The notes below the pieces were generated by a model that was given only the letters and a program-made list of their open reading frames with translations, searched no databases and was not told the origin of the DNA. From positions 62,001 through 126,000 of the forward strand of contig NZ_JAHTMW010000013.1 in assembly GCF_026236535.1 (NCBI RefSeq): DNA of 64,000 nucleotides, read 5' to 3'. Position numbers and translations under genes: made by a program. Shown piece by piece: positions 31,044 through 40,950 of this stretch; positions within the stretch are counted from its first letter, which is position 1; every line of letters starts with the position of its first letter. This stretch comes from Streptomyces sp. SKN60. GTDB taxonomy: Bacteria; Actinomycetota; Actinomycetes; Streptomycetales; Streptomycetaceae.

Positions 31044-33659
31044 ATGCCTCGCATGATCTTCCGGCTGCTCGGTCCGCTCACCGTCGGCGATCCGCCCGTG
31101 CCCGCCGCCGGCGGTCCCCGGGTACGGGCGCTGCTCGCGCTGCTCCTCCTCGACGCGGGCCGGATCGTGCCGGCCGGGCGGCTCGTCGACGGGCTGTACG
31201 GGGACGAGCCGCCGACCGGGGCGGCGAACGCCCTGCAGTCGCAGGTCTCCCGGCTGCGCCGGGCGGGGCTGCCGGAGGGGGTGACGGTGGAGCACTCGGC
31301 CGCCGGTTACCGGCTCGCCGGGGTCGGCGGCGAGGACGTGGACGCGCTGCGTTTCGAGCGGCTGGCCCGGGAGGGCGCCCGGGCCGGGGCGGCCGGGGAC
31401 GCCGTACGGGCCGAGGGGCTGCTGCGCGAGGCGCTCGGGCTGTGGCGGGGGCCCGCGCTCGCGGACGTACGGGAGGCTCCGTACGCCGAGGGGCAGGCCG
31501 CCCGGCTCGACGCGCTGCGGCTCGACGCTCTGGAGGAGTGGGCGGCGGCCCGGCTCGCGGCCGGCGGTGATCCCATACCGCTGGTACGGGAGTTGACGGA
31601 TGCCGCGGCGGCGCATCCGCTGCGCGAACGGCTCCGGGCGCTCCAGATCCGGGCGCTCGCCGGGGCGGGACGACAGGCGGAGGCGCTCGCCGTGTACGAG
31701 GAGGTGCGCGGGGCGCTCGCGGAGGAGCTGGGCGCGGATCCGTCGGCCGAACTGGCCGCGGCGCACCTCGCGGTGCTGCGCGGTGACGCGGGCGGCCACC
31801 GGCCCGTGGCAGCCGCCCGGCCGCCCGTACCGCTGACCGACTTCGTCGGGCGTGAGCGGGAACGGGAGCGGTTGGGGGCGCTCCTCGCCGCCGTGCGCCT
31901 GGTGACCCTGGTCGGGCCGGGCGGCGCGGGCAAGACGCGGCTCGCCCTGGAACTCGTACAGCGGGAGGAACCGGGGACCCTGGAGGCGGTCTTCGTGGAC
32001 CTGGGCGCGGTCGGGCCCGGCGAGGTGGCGGGGGCGTGTGCGCGGGCGCTGGGGGTACGGGACGCGGGCCCGGACGCGCTTCTGCGGGCGCTCGCGGGCC
32101 GGCCGGTGCTGCTCGTCGTGGACAACTGCGAGCACGTGGTGGCGGAGGCGGCGCCGCTCGTACGGGAGTTGCTGGCCGGTTCCGGCGGGCTGCGGGTGCT
32201 CGCGACGAGCCGGGAGGCGCTGGGCATCACGGGCGAGTCGCTGCTGCCGCTGGGCGCGCTGGCGCCCGATGCGGCGGAGGAGCTGTTCCTGCGGCGCGGG
32301 GCGGCGGCCCGGCCCGGGTTCGCCGAGACGGTCACCGGCCCGGACGCGGATCCGGACGCACGCGCGCGCGTGCGGGAGGTCTGCGCGGCGCTCGACGGGC
32401 TGCCGCTCGCCCTGGAACTGGCGGCCGCCCGGCTGCGGACGCTGACCCTCGACGAGCTGGCCGACCGGCTCGGGGAGCGATTGGGCGACCGGCTCGGCGA
32501 CCGGCTGGGCGACCGATTCCGGGTGCTGTCGCGGGGCGACCGGACCGCGCCGGAACGGCACCGGACGCTGGCCGCCGTGGTGAAGTGGAGCTGGGAGCTC
32601 CTGGGTGAGGAGGAGCGGACGGCGGCGGCGCGTTTCTCGGTGTTCCGGGGCGGGGCGACGGCCGGGGCGGCGGCCGCGGTGTGGGGGACGGACCGCGCGG
32701 ACGCGGAGGACCTGCTCGCCTCGCTGGCCGAGAAGTCGCTGTTGGAGGCGGGTTTCGACACGGGCGCGGTCCGCTATCGGATGCTGGAGACCGTGCGCGC
32801 CTACGCGGCGGGCCGGCTGCCCGCCGACGATCCCGCCCACGCCGCCCACACGGCCCACTTCCTGGCCCTGGCCCGGGCCGCCGACGCCGAACTGCGCGGC
32901 CCGGACCAGCTGGACCGGCTCGCCCGGCTCGACGCCGAGGACGCGAACCTGCGGGCCGCGCTGCGCCGGGCGGACCCGGCGGACGGGCTGCGGCTGGTCG
33001 CCGCGCTCACCGGGTACTGGTGGCTGCGCGGCCGGCGCGGGCAGGTCTCGGGTCTGGTGGCGGAGCTGCTGGAGAGAGTGGACACGGCCGGCCTGGTCGC
33101 GGGAGAGGTCCCGGGCGGGCTCGGCGAGGAGTACGCGCTGTGCGTGCTGACCGCCGGGGCTCCGGCCGGGGAGCGGCCGGAGCGGCTCGACCGGGCGCGG
33201 CGGCTCCTGACGGAGCGGGCGGAGCCGCTGCGGCAGCCGTTCACGGCGTTCCTGTGGGCGACGGCGGTCGGGCCGGAGGACCGCCTTCCGGTCCCGTCCG
33301 ACGCCTGGTCCCGGGCCCTCGGTCTGGCCGGGCAGGGGCATCTGGCGCTCGCGCACGGCGACCGGGACACCGCCGAACAGGCCCTGTCGGAAGCCCTCAC
33401 CGCCTTCCGTGCCCTCGGCGACCGCTGGGGCACGGCCACCGCGCTCGAAGGCCTCTCGGTCCTCTCCCCCGATCCGTTCCCGCTGCTCGCCGAGGCCCTC
33501 GGCCTCTTCGAGTCACTGGGCGTCGCCGAGGACATCGTCGATCTGCTCGGCCGTCGTGCCGCCCTCCACGAGGCCGCCGGCGCGGCCGAGGCAGCCCTCG
33601 CCGACCGCGCCCGGGCGGCGGAGACGGCCCGCCTGGCAGGCCTCCCGGCCCCCTTCTGA
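31044..33659 (+). CDS. AfsR/SARP-type regulator with BTAD and NB-ARC ATPase domains
   Basis: An 871-residue STAND regulator. Residues 1 to 90 form an OmpR-like winged helix (IFRLLGPLTV ... NALQSQVSRLRRAGLP), residues 95 to 245 a bacterial transcriptional activation domain (ADVREAPYAEGQAARLDALR), and then comes an NTPase with Walker A GPGGAGKTRLAL near 290 and Walker B VLLVVDNCEH near 355. The C-terminal 350 residues are helical repeats. Such proteins activate antibiotic genes when ATP-bound (AfsR model). An in-frame ATG at 31053 is an equally good start. No biosynthetic cluster is adjacent, so targets are unknown. A repeat-rich ACCGG tract lies just upstream. Confidence 0.88.
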   Translation: MPRMIFRLLGPLTVGDPPVPAAGGPRVRALLALLLLDAGRIVPAGRLVDGLYGDEPPTGAANALQSQVSRLRRAGLPEGVTVEHSAAGYRLAGVGGEDVDALRFERLAREGARAGAAGDAVRAEGLLREALGLWRGPALADVREAPYAEGQAARLDALRLDALEEWAAARLAAGGDPIPLVRELTDAAAAHPLRERLRALQIRALAGAGRQAEALAVYEEVRGALAEELGADPSAELAAAHLAVLRGDAGGHRPVAAARPPVPLTDFVGRERERERLGALLAAVRLVTLVGPGGAGKTRLALELVQREEPGTLEAVFVDLGAVGPGEVAGACARALGVRDAGPDALLRALAGRPVLLVVDNCEHVVAEAAPLVRELLAGSGGLRVLATSREALGITGESLLPLGALAPDAAEELFLRRGAAARPGFAETVTGPDADPDARARVREVCAALDGLPLALELAAARLRTLTLDELADRLGERLGDRLGDRLGDRFRVLSRGDRTAPERHRTLAAVVKWSWELLGEEERTAAARFSVFRGGATAGAAAAVWGTDRADAEDLLASLAEKSLLEAGFDTGAVRYRMLETVRAYAAGRLPADDPAHAAHTAHFLALARAADAELRGPDQLDRLARLDAEDANLRAALRRADPADGLRLVAALTGYWWLRGRRGQVSGLVAELLERVDTAGLVAGEVPGGLGEEYALCVLTAGAPAGERPERLDRARRLLTERAEPLRQPFTAFLWATAVGPEDRLPVPSDAWSRALGLAGQGHLALAHGDRDTAEQALSEALTAFRALGDRWGTATALEGLSVLSPDPFPLLAEALGLFESLGVAEDIVDLLGRRAALHEAAGAAEAALADRARAAETARLAGLPAPF

Positions 33660-33779
33660 CTCCCCTTGTCAGCGGCGGTCAGCGTGCGGTGCGCGGTCCG
33701 TCAGCGCGCGCCGTCACTCTCCTCCTGTCGCGGCGGACGCCCGTTCGCCGGCACCGCGGTCCGACCGGAGGAATCCGCC

Positions 33780-34637
33780 ATGCAGCACCAGCACCAGCAC
33801 CAGTCCGGCACCACCGAGAACACCACAGAGAACACCACCGAGAGCAGCAACGCGCGGGGCAGCCGTCTCCTCCGCACCGCGCTCGTCACCGGCGCCTCCC
33901 GCGGCATCGGGCGCGCCATCGCCCGGCGCCTGGCGCGGGACGGGATGGGCGTCGCCGTGCACTACGGGGCCGACGCGGCCGCCGCGCAGGAGACCGTGGA
34001 ACTGATCGCCGCCGAGGGCGGGCGGGCGTTCGCCGTGGGGGCGGACCTGGCTTCCCACGAGGGCGTGCTCGCGCTCGTCGAGGGCGTACGGGCCGGGCTC
34101 GCGGCCCATGCCGGGGACGGCGGCCTTGACGTGCTGGTCAACAACGCGGCCGTCACGACGTCCGGCGGGCACCTTCAGGAGGAGACGGTCGAGGCGTTCG
34201 ACCGCCTCTTCGCGGTGAACGTGCGGGCCCCGTTCTTCCTGGTCCAGCAGCTGCTGCCGGTGCTGCGGGACGGGGGCGCCATCGTGAACATCGGCTCCGC
34301 CGTCACCCGGATCTCGCTCGCCGACGAGCTGGCGTACGCGATGACGAAGGGCGCCATGGAGACCTTCACGCGGACGCTCGCGAACGTCGTCGGCGCCCGT
34401 CGGATCACCGTGAACACGGTCGCGCCGGGCCCGACGCAGACGGCCTCGCTGACCGCCGCGATGGCGGCGGTGCCGCAGCTGGAGGAGATGCTGATCGCCG
34501 GTCAGGCGCTGCCCTGGGTGGGGCAGCCGGAGGACATCGCCGATCCGGTGGCGTTCCTGGCCTCGCCGGCCGGGCGCTGGATCACCGGCACGGTGGTCGA
34601 CGCCTCGGGCGGCACCTACCTCGGGCCGAAGCGCTGA
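33780..34637 (+). CDS. SDR-family oxidoreductase
   Basis: A 285-residue classical short-chain dehydrogenase/reductase. The start is ATG 33780 behind GGAGGA. A 28-residue tail with QHQHQHQ and TENTTENTTE repeats precedes the Rossmann motif TGASRGIGRAIA. The NNAAV motif, the catalytic Ser of NIGSAVTR, the YAMTK Tyr/Lys pair and GPTQT follow. It resembles 3-oxoacyl-ACP-reductase-like enzymes (NADPH-type Arg after TGASRG), but substrate is unknown. The gene follows the AfsR-like regulator by 120 bases on the same strand and precedes the P1 peptidase. Confidence 0.9.
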   Translation: MQHQHQHQSGTTENTTENTTESSNARGSRLLRTALVTGASRGIGRAIARRLARDGMGVAVHYGADAAAAQETVELIAAEGGRAFAVGADLASHEGVLALVEGVRAGLAAHAGDGGLDVLVNNAAVTTSGGHLQEETVEAFDRLFAVNVRAPFFLVQQLLPVLRDGGAIVNIGSAVTRISLADELAYAMTKGAMETFTRTLANVVGARRITVNTVAPGPTQTASLTAAMAAVPQLEEMLIAGQALPWVGQPEDIADPVAFLASPAGRWITGTVVDASGGTYLGPKR

Positions 34638-34685
34638 CGTCCGTACCGCATCCCTCGCCGCCGACTTCCGTGCTACCCAGGACGT

Positions 34686-35783
34686 ATGACTGAGCAGCAG
34701 CGCACCGAGCAGCAGCACGCCGAGCAGCAGCGCAAGGGACCGCTCGACGCCCTCACCGACGTGGCCGGCCTCCGGGTCGGCCACGCGCGCGTGGCGGGGG
34801 AAGGGGCGCTGTCCGGCACCACTGTGGTGCTCGCGCCGGAGGGCGGCATGGTGGCCGCCGTGGACGTGCGGGGTGGCGGGCCGGGCACACGGGAGACGGA
34901 CGCGCTGGATCCGCGCAACGTGGTGCAGCGGATCGACGCCGTGGTCCTGACCGGCGGCAGCGCGTACGGGCTCGACTCGGCGGGCGGGGTGATGGCCTGG
35001 CTGGAGGAGCGGGGGCGCGGAGTCCGGGTCGGCCCCGATCCGGCGCACGTGGTGCCGGTGGTGCCCGCCGCCTGTGTCTTCGACCTCGGCCGGGGCGGCG
35101 ACTTCGCGGCCCGGCCGGACGCCTCGACGGGGCGGGCGGCGGTGGCGGCGGCCGCCGCGAGCGAGCCGCACACGCGCGTGGCGACGGGCGCGGTGGGCGC
35201 GGGCACCGGGGCGGTGGTCGGCGGCCTGAAGGGCGGAGTGGGGACGGCGAGCACCGTCCTGGAGTCGGGGATCACGGTCGCCGCGCTCGTGGTGGTCAAC
35301 GCGGTCGGCTCGGCGGTCGATCCGGCGACGGGCGTGCCCTACGGCGCGTACTTCGCGGGCGGGCGTCCCGAACACCCCGAGCCGGCCGTGCACGAGGCGG
35401 CGCGGCGGCGGCTCGCCGAGGCTCGGGCGAAGCTCGCCCCGCCGCCGCTCAACACCACGCTCGCGGTGGTCGCGACGGACGCGGCGCTGACCCGGGCACA
35501 GGCGCACAAGCTCGCGGGGACCGCGCACGACGGCATCGCGCGCGCCGTCCGTCCGGTGCATCTCCTGAACGACGGCGACACGGTCTTCGCGCTCGCCACG
35601 GGGGCGCGCGAACTGCCCTCCGCGCCGGGTCCGCTCGCCCTGAACGAGATCCTCGCGGCGGGCGCGGACACCGTCACGCGGGCCATCGTGCAGGCGGTGC
35701 TCGCGCCCACTGCCGGGGCCTACGGGCCTGGTGGGGACTTCCCCGCCTATCGGGAGCTGTACGGCGGCGCGCACGACGGCTAG
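34686..35783 (+). CDS. P1-family peptidase (DmpA-like aminopeptidase)
   Basis: A 365-residue Ntn-fold peptidase of the S58/DmpA family. GLRVGHARV begins the fold. VVLTGGSAYGLDSAGGVM, GRVRVGPDPAHVVP-like strands and GAVVGGLKGGVGTAS follow. The autocleavage site is probably in PLNTTLAVVATDA, where the Thr after Asn would become the N-terminal nucleophile. Such enzymes take D- or beta-amino acid peptides or amides. The first 17 residues (TEQQRTEQQHAEQQ) are a repeat tail like those of other proteins here. It starts 48 bases after the SDR. Confidence 0.88.
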   Translation: MTEQQRTEQQHAEQQRKGPLDALTDVAGLRVGHARVAGEGALSGTTVVLAPEGGMVAAVDVRGGGPGTRETDALDPRNVVQRIDAVVLTGGSAYGLDSAGGVMAWLEERGRGVRVGPDPAHVVPVVPAACVFDLGRGGDFAARPDASTGRAAVAAAAASEPHTRVATGAVGAGTGAVVGGLKGGVGTASTVLESGITVAALVVVNAVGSAVDPATGVPYGAYFAGGRPEHPEPAVHEAARRRLAEARAKLAPPPLNTTLAVVATDAALTRAQAHKLAGTAHDGIARAVRPVHLLNDGDTVFALATGARELPSAPGPLALNEILAAGADTVTRAIVQAVLAPTAGAYGPGGDFPAYRELYGGAHDG

Positions 35784-35888
35784 CCCGCGCCGCCGACTGC
35801 CGGTATACCAAGGGGAGTTGGGGAATATGCCACAGGGGCGTGGGAACTCGCTGTGCGCCCCCGTTCGTTTTCCCGAACGCCGGACACG

Positions 35889-36743
35889 ATGTCAGACCCA
35901 GGGACTACGTTTAGCAAGCAGCAAGTGACATGCGGCGACGGCCTGGAGACCCTCTTGAACGATCCGCAGGATCAGTCACACGATCCGTACGAGACGACCG
36001 AGACCCATCTTGAGCGACTCCTCGGCCGGGCGCTCAACTCCTTCGACCTGCCCGACTCCACGATCGAGCGCCTGGAGTCGGCCCTCGCCCACTCCACCGC
36101 GCTGTACTCCTCGCACCACAGCGCGTCGCTGCACCGCACCACCTACCGTCACACCTATCTGCTCCCCGACGGCACGGCGCCCAGCCTGTGGGAGCTGGTC
36201 CACAACTCCGGCCGGGACGGCGCCGACCAGCACGAGCTGTACGTGGAGGAGGCGGAGGCCCGGCTCGCCGCGTCGCGGCTGCCGGCCGGGCCGTCGCTCG
36301 GCTGGACCGTGGAGCGCGCCGACGGCACGCCCCTGGAGGAGGACGACGACCTGGAGGGGCTCAGCGCCCTCCTCGCCCGCCCGATACCGGCCCAGCCGAG
36401 GATGTACGTGCCGGACAACTCGGCCGACCACGCGCGCCGGGTGCTGCGCCGCGCGGAGAACGCGGACCGGCCCGGCGAGGCCACGGCGCGCCGCCTGCGG
36501 CTCGCCTTCGCGCACCACATCACGCAGGCGCTCGGGCGCCACTGCCCCGCGGAGGGCGGCCGGGACGCCGGCTTCACCCTCTACGAGCACCAGTTCCTGC
36601 TGGTCGACGGCAGCGAGCTCAGCCTGTGGGAGGTCGAGCACACGGCGACCCCCGACGGGCGCCACATGTGCGAGGTGTACGAGGAGGAGCGCGCCGCGCG
36701 CGACGCGATGGAGTCCCGCAGCCGGCGCAGCCGGGTCCTCTGA
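35889..36743 (+). CDS. DUF6227-type conserved protein
   Basis: A 284-residue soluble protein, mostly helical, with no signal peptide or catalytic motif. It opens with an acidic segment, then the conserved THLERLLGRALNSFDLPD block, and has two similar stretches (TYRHTYLLPDGTAPSLWELV and YEHQFLLVDGSELSLWEVEH), suggesting an internal duplication. I recall it as a Streptomyces-specific DUF6227 family; function unknown. ATG 35889 is chosen; the upstream sequence has a promoter-like AT-rich segment (GGTATACCAAGGGGAG). It ends at a strong bidirectional hairpin. Confidence 0.8.
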   Translation: MSDPGTTFSKQQVTCGDGLETLLNDPQDQSHDPYETTETHLERLLGRALNSFDLPDSTIERLESALAHSTALYSSHHSASLHRTTYRHTYLLPDGTAPSLWELVHNSGRDGADQHELYVEEAEARLAASRLPAGPSLGWTVERADGTPLEEDDDLEGLSALLARPIPAQPRMYVPDNSADHARRVLRRAENADRPGEATARRLRLAFAHHITQALGRHCPAEGGRDAGFTLYEHQFLLVDGSELSLWEVEHTATPDGRHMCEVYEEERAARDAMESRSRRSRVL

Positions 36744-36792
36744 GGGACCAGGGCCCCAGGCCCCTGACCCCCGGGCCCCTGGACGGAACGCC

Positions 36793-36829
36793 GGAGGGGC
36801 GGCGCGCACCAGGTGCGCGCCGCCCCTCC
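36793..36829. terminator. Perfect 17-bp hairpin between convergent genes
   Basis: GGAGGGGCGGCGCGCAC and its exact complement flank a CAG loop, between the DUF6227 gene and the convergent MFS exporter. It is a strong bidirectional terminator without a T run. Confidence 0.8.
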
Positions 36830-36889
36830 TCGTACCCCCGTTGAGTCCTTCGAGTTCTTCGAGTTCTTCGACGTCCTGGGTCCACCGGG

Positions 36890-38482
36890 TCAGGAGACCA
36901 GCTCGGGCTCCTTCGTCACCGGGCCCTCCGGGGCGCCGGGGGCGTCCGAGGTGGCGTCCTCGCCGCCCTCCAGGTGCTGCTTGGGCTTGGCGGGGAGGGC
37001 GAACATCACCAGGAAGATGCCGGCGAGCACCACGGCCGCCCAGCCCAGGGAGTTCTGGAAGGCATCGGTGAAGACCTTGCCGGTCTCCTGCGGGAAGGCC
37101 GCGAGCCGCTTCTCGTCGATGGTCCCGAAGAAGACCACGGACACCAGGCCGAGGCCGAGCGCGTTGCCCATCTGGCCGGTGGTGTTGATCAGGCCCGAGG
37201 CCGAGCCGGCGTGCTCGCGCGGCACCTCGGAGAGCACGGCGTCCGTCAGCGGCGCCACGATGAGACCCATGCCGAGACCCATGACGACCAGGGCCGGGAT
37301 CATCTGCCAGGGGTGGATGTCCGTGCCGTAGCGGCCGGCCAGGAAGAAGTACAGCAGGATGCCCGCGCCCATGGTCAGGGCGCCCGCCTGGAGGACCTTG
37401 CGGCCGAAGCGCGGCACCAGCTGCTGGACCGACAGGCCCGCCGCGGTGGACACGGCGATGGAGAACGGCACACCGGTCAGACCGGCCTTGAGCGGGGTCC
37501 AGCCGAGTCCGATCTGCATGTAGAGCGTCCAGACCAGGAAGAAGATGCCCATCACGACGCCGAAGGTCAGCTGGACGGCGATACCGGCGGCGAACGACTT
37601 CACCTTGAACAGCGACAGTTCGACGAGCGGCGAGCCGTCCTTCTTCGTCTTGTACTTCTCGTACGCGACGAGGGCGCCGAAGACGAGGACGCTGCCGGCC
37701 ATCATCAGGTGGCCCCACAGCGGCCAGTCGAGCTCGCGGCCGCGGGTCAGCGGGTAGATCAGCATGAGCAGCGCGACCGTCACCAGGAGCACGCCGACCA
37801 TGTCGAGCTTCAGCGCCTTCGGCGCCTTGGACTCGGTGATGAAACGGCGGCCCAGGATCAGGGCGGCGATGCCGACCGGCAGGTTGATGAGGAAGATCGG
37901 GCGCCACTCCAGGCCCGCGATGTTCCACTGGGTGAGCAGCGCGCCGAGCAGCGGTCCTGAGACCGCGCCGAGGCCGATGATCGCGCCGAACAGGCCGAAG
38001 ACCTTGCCGCGCTCGTGCGCCGGGAAGGTGACGTGCACGATCGACAGGACCTGCGGCACCATCATCGCGGCCGCCGCGCCCTGGAGCAGGCGGGAGCCGA
38101 CCAGCATCTCCTGGTTGGCGGCGAAGCCGCACAGCGCGGAGGCGAGGGTGAAGCCGGCGGTGCCGGTGAGGAAGAGGCGCTTGCGGCCGTAGATGTCGCC
38201 GAGGCGGCCGCCGGTGATCAGGCCCGCGGCGAACGCGAGCGCGTAGCCGGCGGTGATCCACTGGATGGCGCCGAAGGAGGCGCCGAGGTCCCGCTCGATG
38301 CTGGGGATCGCGATGTTGACGATCGTGGCGTCGACCAGGTCCATGAAGGCGGCGGTCATGACGATGGCCAGGGCGATCCAGCGTCTGCGGTCCGAACCGC
38401 CGGGAGCGGCCGCGTCGGGTGCGGCCGCATCGGGTGCGGCCGCGTCGGAAGCCGCCGCGGGGAGGGCGTCGTGTGAACTCAT
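36890..38482 (-). CDS. DHA2-family (EmrB/QacA) 14-TM drug exporter
   Basis: A 530-residue H+ antiporter with 14 predicted helices. Motif D1 in helix 1 is complete (AFMDLVDATIVNIAIPSIERD), motif A follows helix 2 (GGRLGDIYGRKRLFL), and motif C in helix 5 is IGLGAVSGPLLGALL, marking an exporter. The N-terminal 30 residues repeat AAPDA four times. It is divergent from the WYL-type regulator, with about 50 bases between starts, so that protein is the likely regulator. Substrate unknown. It ends at the hairpin shared with the DUF6227 gene. Confidence 0.93.
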   Translation of the reverse strand: MSSHDALPAAASDAAAPDAAAPDAAAPGGSDRRRWIALAIVMTAAFMDLVDATIVNIAIPSIERDLGASFGAIQWITAGYALAFAAGLITGGRLGDIYGRKRLFLTGTAGFTLASALCGFAANQEMLVGSRLLQGAAAAMMVPQVLSIVHVTFPAHERGKVFGLFGAIIGLGAVSGPLLGALLTQWNIAGLEWRPIFLINLPVGIAALILGRRFITESKAPKALKLDMVGVLLVTVALLMLIYPLTRGRELDWPLWGHLMMAGSVLVFGALVAYEKYKTKKDGSPLVELSLFKVKSFAAGIAVQLTFGVVMGIFFLVWTLYMQIGLGWTPLKAGLTGVPFSIAVSTAAGLSVQQLVPRFGRKVLQAGALTMGAGILLYFFLAGRYGTDIHPWQMIPALVVMGLGMGLIVAPLTDAVLSEVPREHAGSASGLINTTGQMGNALGLGLVSVVFFGTIDEKRLAAFPQETGKVFTDAFQNSLGWAAVVLAGIFLVMFALPAKPKQHLEGGEDATSDAPGAPEGPVTKEPELVS

Positions 38483-38544
38483 ACGAGGAAAGTAGAGGCC
38501 ATATAGGTCAGCTCATGTCCTAGTTGCACCGCATGCTGGATAAC

Positions 38545-39510
38545 ATGACGGACACACCGGCACGACTCCTGAATCTGCTGTCGCTCCTCCAGACCCCGCG
38601 CGAGTGGCCGGGCAGCGAGCTGGCCGAGCGGCTCTCGGTCTCGCCGCGCACGATCCGCAGGGACATCGACCGGCTGCGCGACCTGGGCTATCCCGTCGAG
38701 GCGAGCAAGGGCGCGGTGGGCGGCTACCGGCTTGTGGCGGGTACGGCGATGCCGCCGCTGCTGCTCGACGACGAGGAGGCCGTGGCCATCGCGGTCGGCC
38801 TGCGGGCCGGGGCGGGGCACGCCATCGAGGGCGTCGAGGAGGCCTCCGTACGGGCCCTCGCCAAGCTGGAGCAGGTGCTGCCGTCCCGGCTGCGGCACCG
38901 GGTGTCCACGCTGCAGAACGCGACGATCCCGCTCACCCGCGGGGACGGCGCGACCGTCGCACCGCAGACCCTGACCGCGCTCGCCGGCGCGGTGACCGGG
39001 CAGGAGAAGCTGCGCTTCGGCTACCGGGCGGGCGACGGCACGGAGAGCCGGCGGCTCGTGGAGCCGTACCGGCTGGTGTCGACGGGGCGCCGCTGGTACC
39101 TCGTCGCGTACGACCTGGGGCGCGAGGACTGGCGCACCTTCCGGGTCGACCGGGTCACCGAGCCGTTCCCGACCGGGGCCCGGTTCGCGCCGCGGGAGCT
39201 GCCGGCGGGGGACGCGGCGGCGTACATGGCGCGGTCGATGGCGCGGGCGCGGGCGCAGGGCGAGGTGGACCTGGACGTGGAGTTCGCCGCGCCCGCCGAG
39301 TTCGTCGTGGCGCGGCTGCCGGCGCATCTGGTGCCGGTCGCGACCGGCACGGACCGGTGCCGGCTGCGGGCCCGGGTGGCCGACTCGGTGGAGTGGCTGG
39401 CCCTGCGGCTCGCGCTGATGGACGTCGACTTCACCGTCCATGCGCCGGATTCGCTGATCACGTACATGCGGGAGCTGTCGGCGCGGTTGGCGGCGGCGAC
39501 GGAGGCTTGA
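38545..39510 (+). CDS. YafY/WYL-domain transcriptional regulator
   Basis: A 321-residue regulator. Residues 1 to 60 are a DeoR-like helix-turn-helix (LLNLLSLLQTPREWPGSELA, then VSPRTIRRDIDRLRDLGYPV), with GGYRLVAGTAMPPLLLDDEE linking to a WYL domain (about 130 to 200) whose core motif here reads RRWYLVAYDLGREDWRTFRVDR. WYL domains sense small ligands or nucleic acid. Starts at 38524 (TTG) and 38533 (ATG) are also possible; no ribosome-binding site is visible for any. It is divergent from the DHA2 exporter and presumably controls it. Confidence 0.88.
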   Translation: MTDTPARLLNLLSLLQTPREWPGSELAERLSVSPRTIRRDIDRLRDLGYPVEASKGAVGGYRLVAGTAMPPLLLDDEEAVAIAVGLRAGAGHAIEGVEEASVRALAKLEQVLPSRLRHRVSTLQNATIPLTRGDGATVAPQTLTALAGAVTGQEKLRFGYRAGDGTESRRLVEPYRLVSTGRRWYLVAYDLGREDWRTFRVDRVTEPFPTGARFAPRELPAGDAAAYMARSMARARAQGEVDLDVEFAAPAEFVVARLPAHLVPVATGTDRCRLRARVADSVEWLALRLALMDVDFTVHAPDSLITYMRELSARLAAATEA

Positions 39511-39559
39511 CGGGGGTGCGGGGGGCTGCGCGCCCGCTGTGGCGGGTGCGCGCGGGTCG

Positions 39560-39583
39560 CCCGCCCGGCGGGGGCCGGGCGGG
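39560..39583. terminator. GC-rich hairpin between the WYL gene and hrdD
   Basis: CCCGCCCGGC and GCCGGGCGGG around a GGGG loop, in the 90-base gap between these convergent genes. Confidence 0.6.
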
Positions 39584-39600
39584 GGCGCATTGCCGGCCGC

Positions 39601-40599
<999 letters not shown>

Positions 40600-40660
40600 G
40601 CGTGCTCCCTTGCTGAGTAGGTCGCGACACCCTCGCGGGTGCCCTGCATCCGACGGAAAC

Positions 40661-40686
40661 AACGACTGGAATCAGGACAGAATTCC
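40661..40686 (-). promoter_or_regulatory. SigR-type promoter of hrdD
   Basis: On the minus strand GGAAT, exactly 18 bases, then GTT: the consensus of the thiol-stress sigma factor SigR. The -10 is 62 bases from the hrdD start codon. hrdD is a known SigR target in S. coelicolor, which supports the match. Confidence 0.8.
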
Positions 40687-40950
40687 CACCCGGCACATGG
40701 ATTTTCGCGATCATGCAGTATCCTGCGCCGCCGACACGTCGTCGACATGCTGCCCGGCCGGCCGCCGCGACCCGTGGACGCGCAGGTCAGAGCGGGCAAA
40801 GCGGGCGATCCGGCCGCTCTCGCAGGGCCCGCCGCCGCGACGTCGTCACGACGCCGTCACGACACCTATGAGACGGCCGTCACATCCGGAGCGGTGACAC
40901 CTTCGGCCCCGTTCCGCTGTCGAAGACGCCGCTGCCGCCCTCTCGGTTGC
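40687..40950. other. Intergenic region between hrdD promoter and dioxygenase gene
   Basis: Together with the hrdD leader this makes a 351-base gap without a gene. It contains further hrdD upstream sequence and the 3' end of the dioxygenase transcript. It has some imperfect CGACGCCGTCACGAC-type repeats near 40840-40870 but no coding frame or RNA that I can support. Confidence 0.5.
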
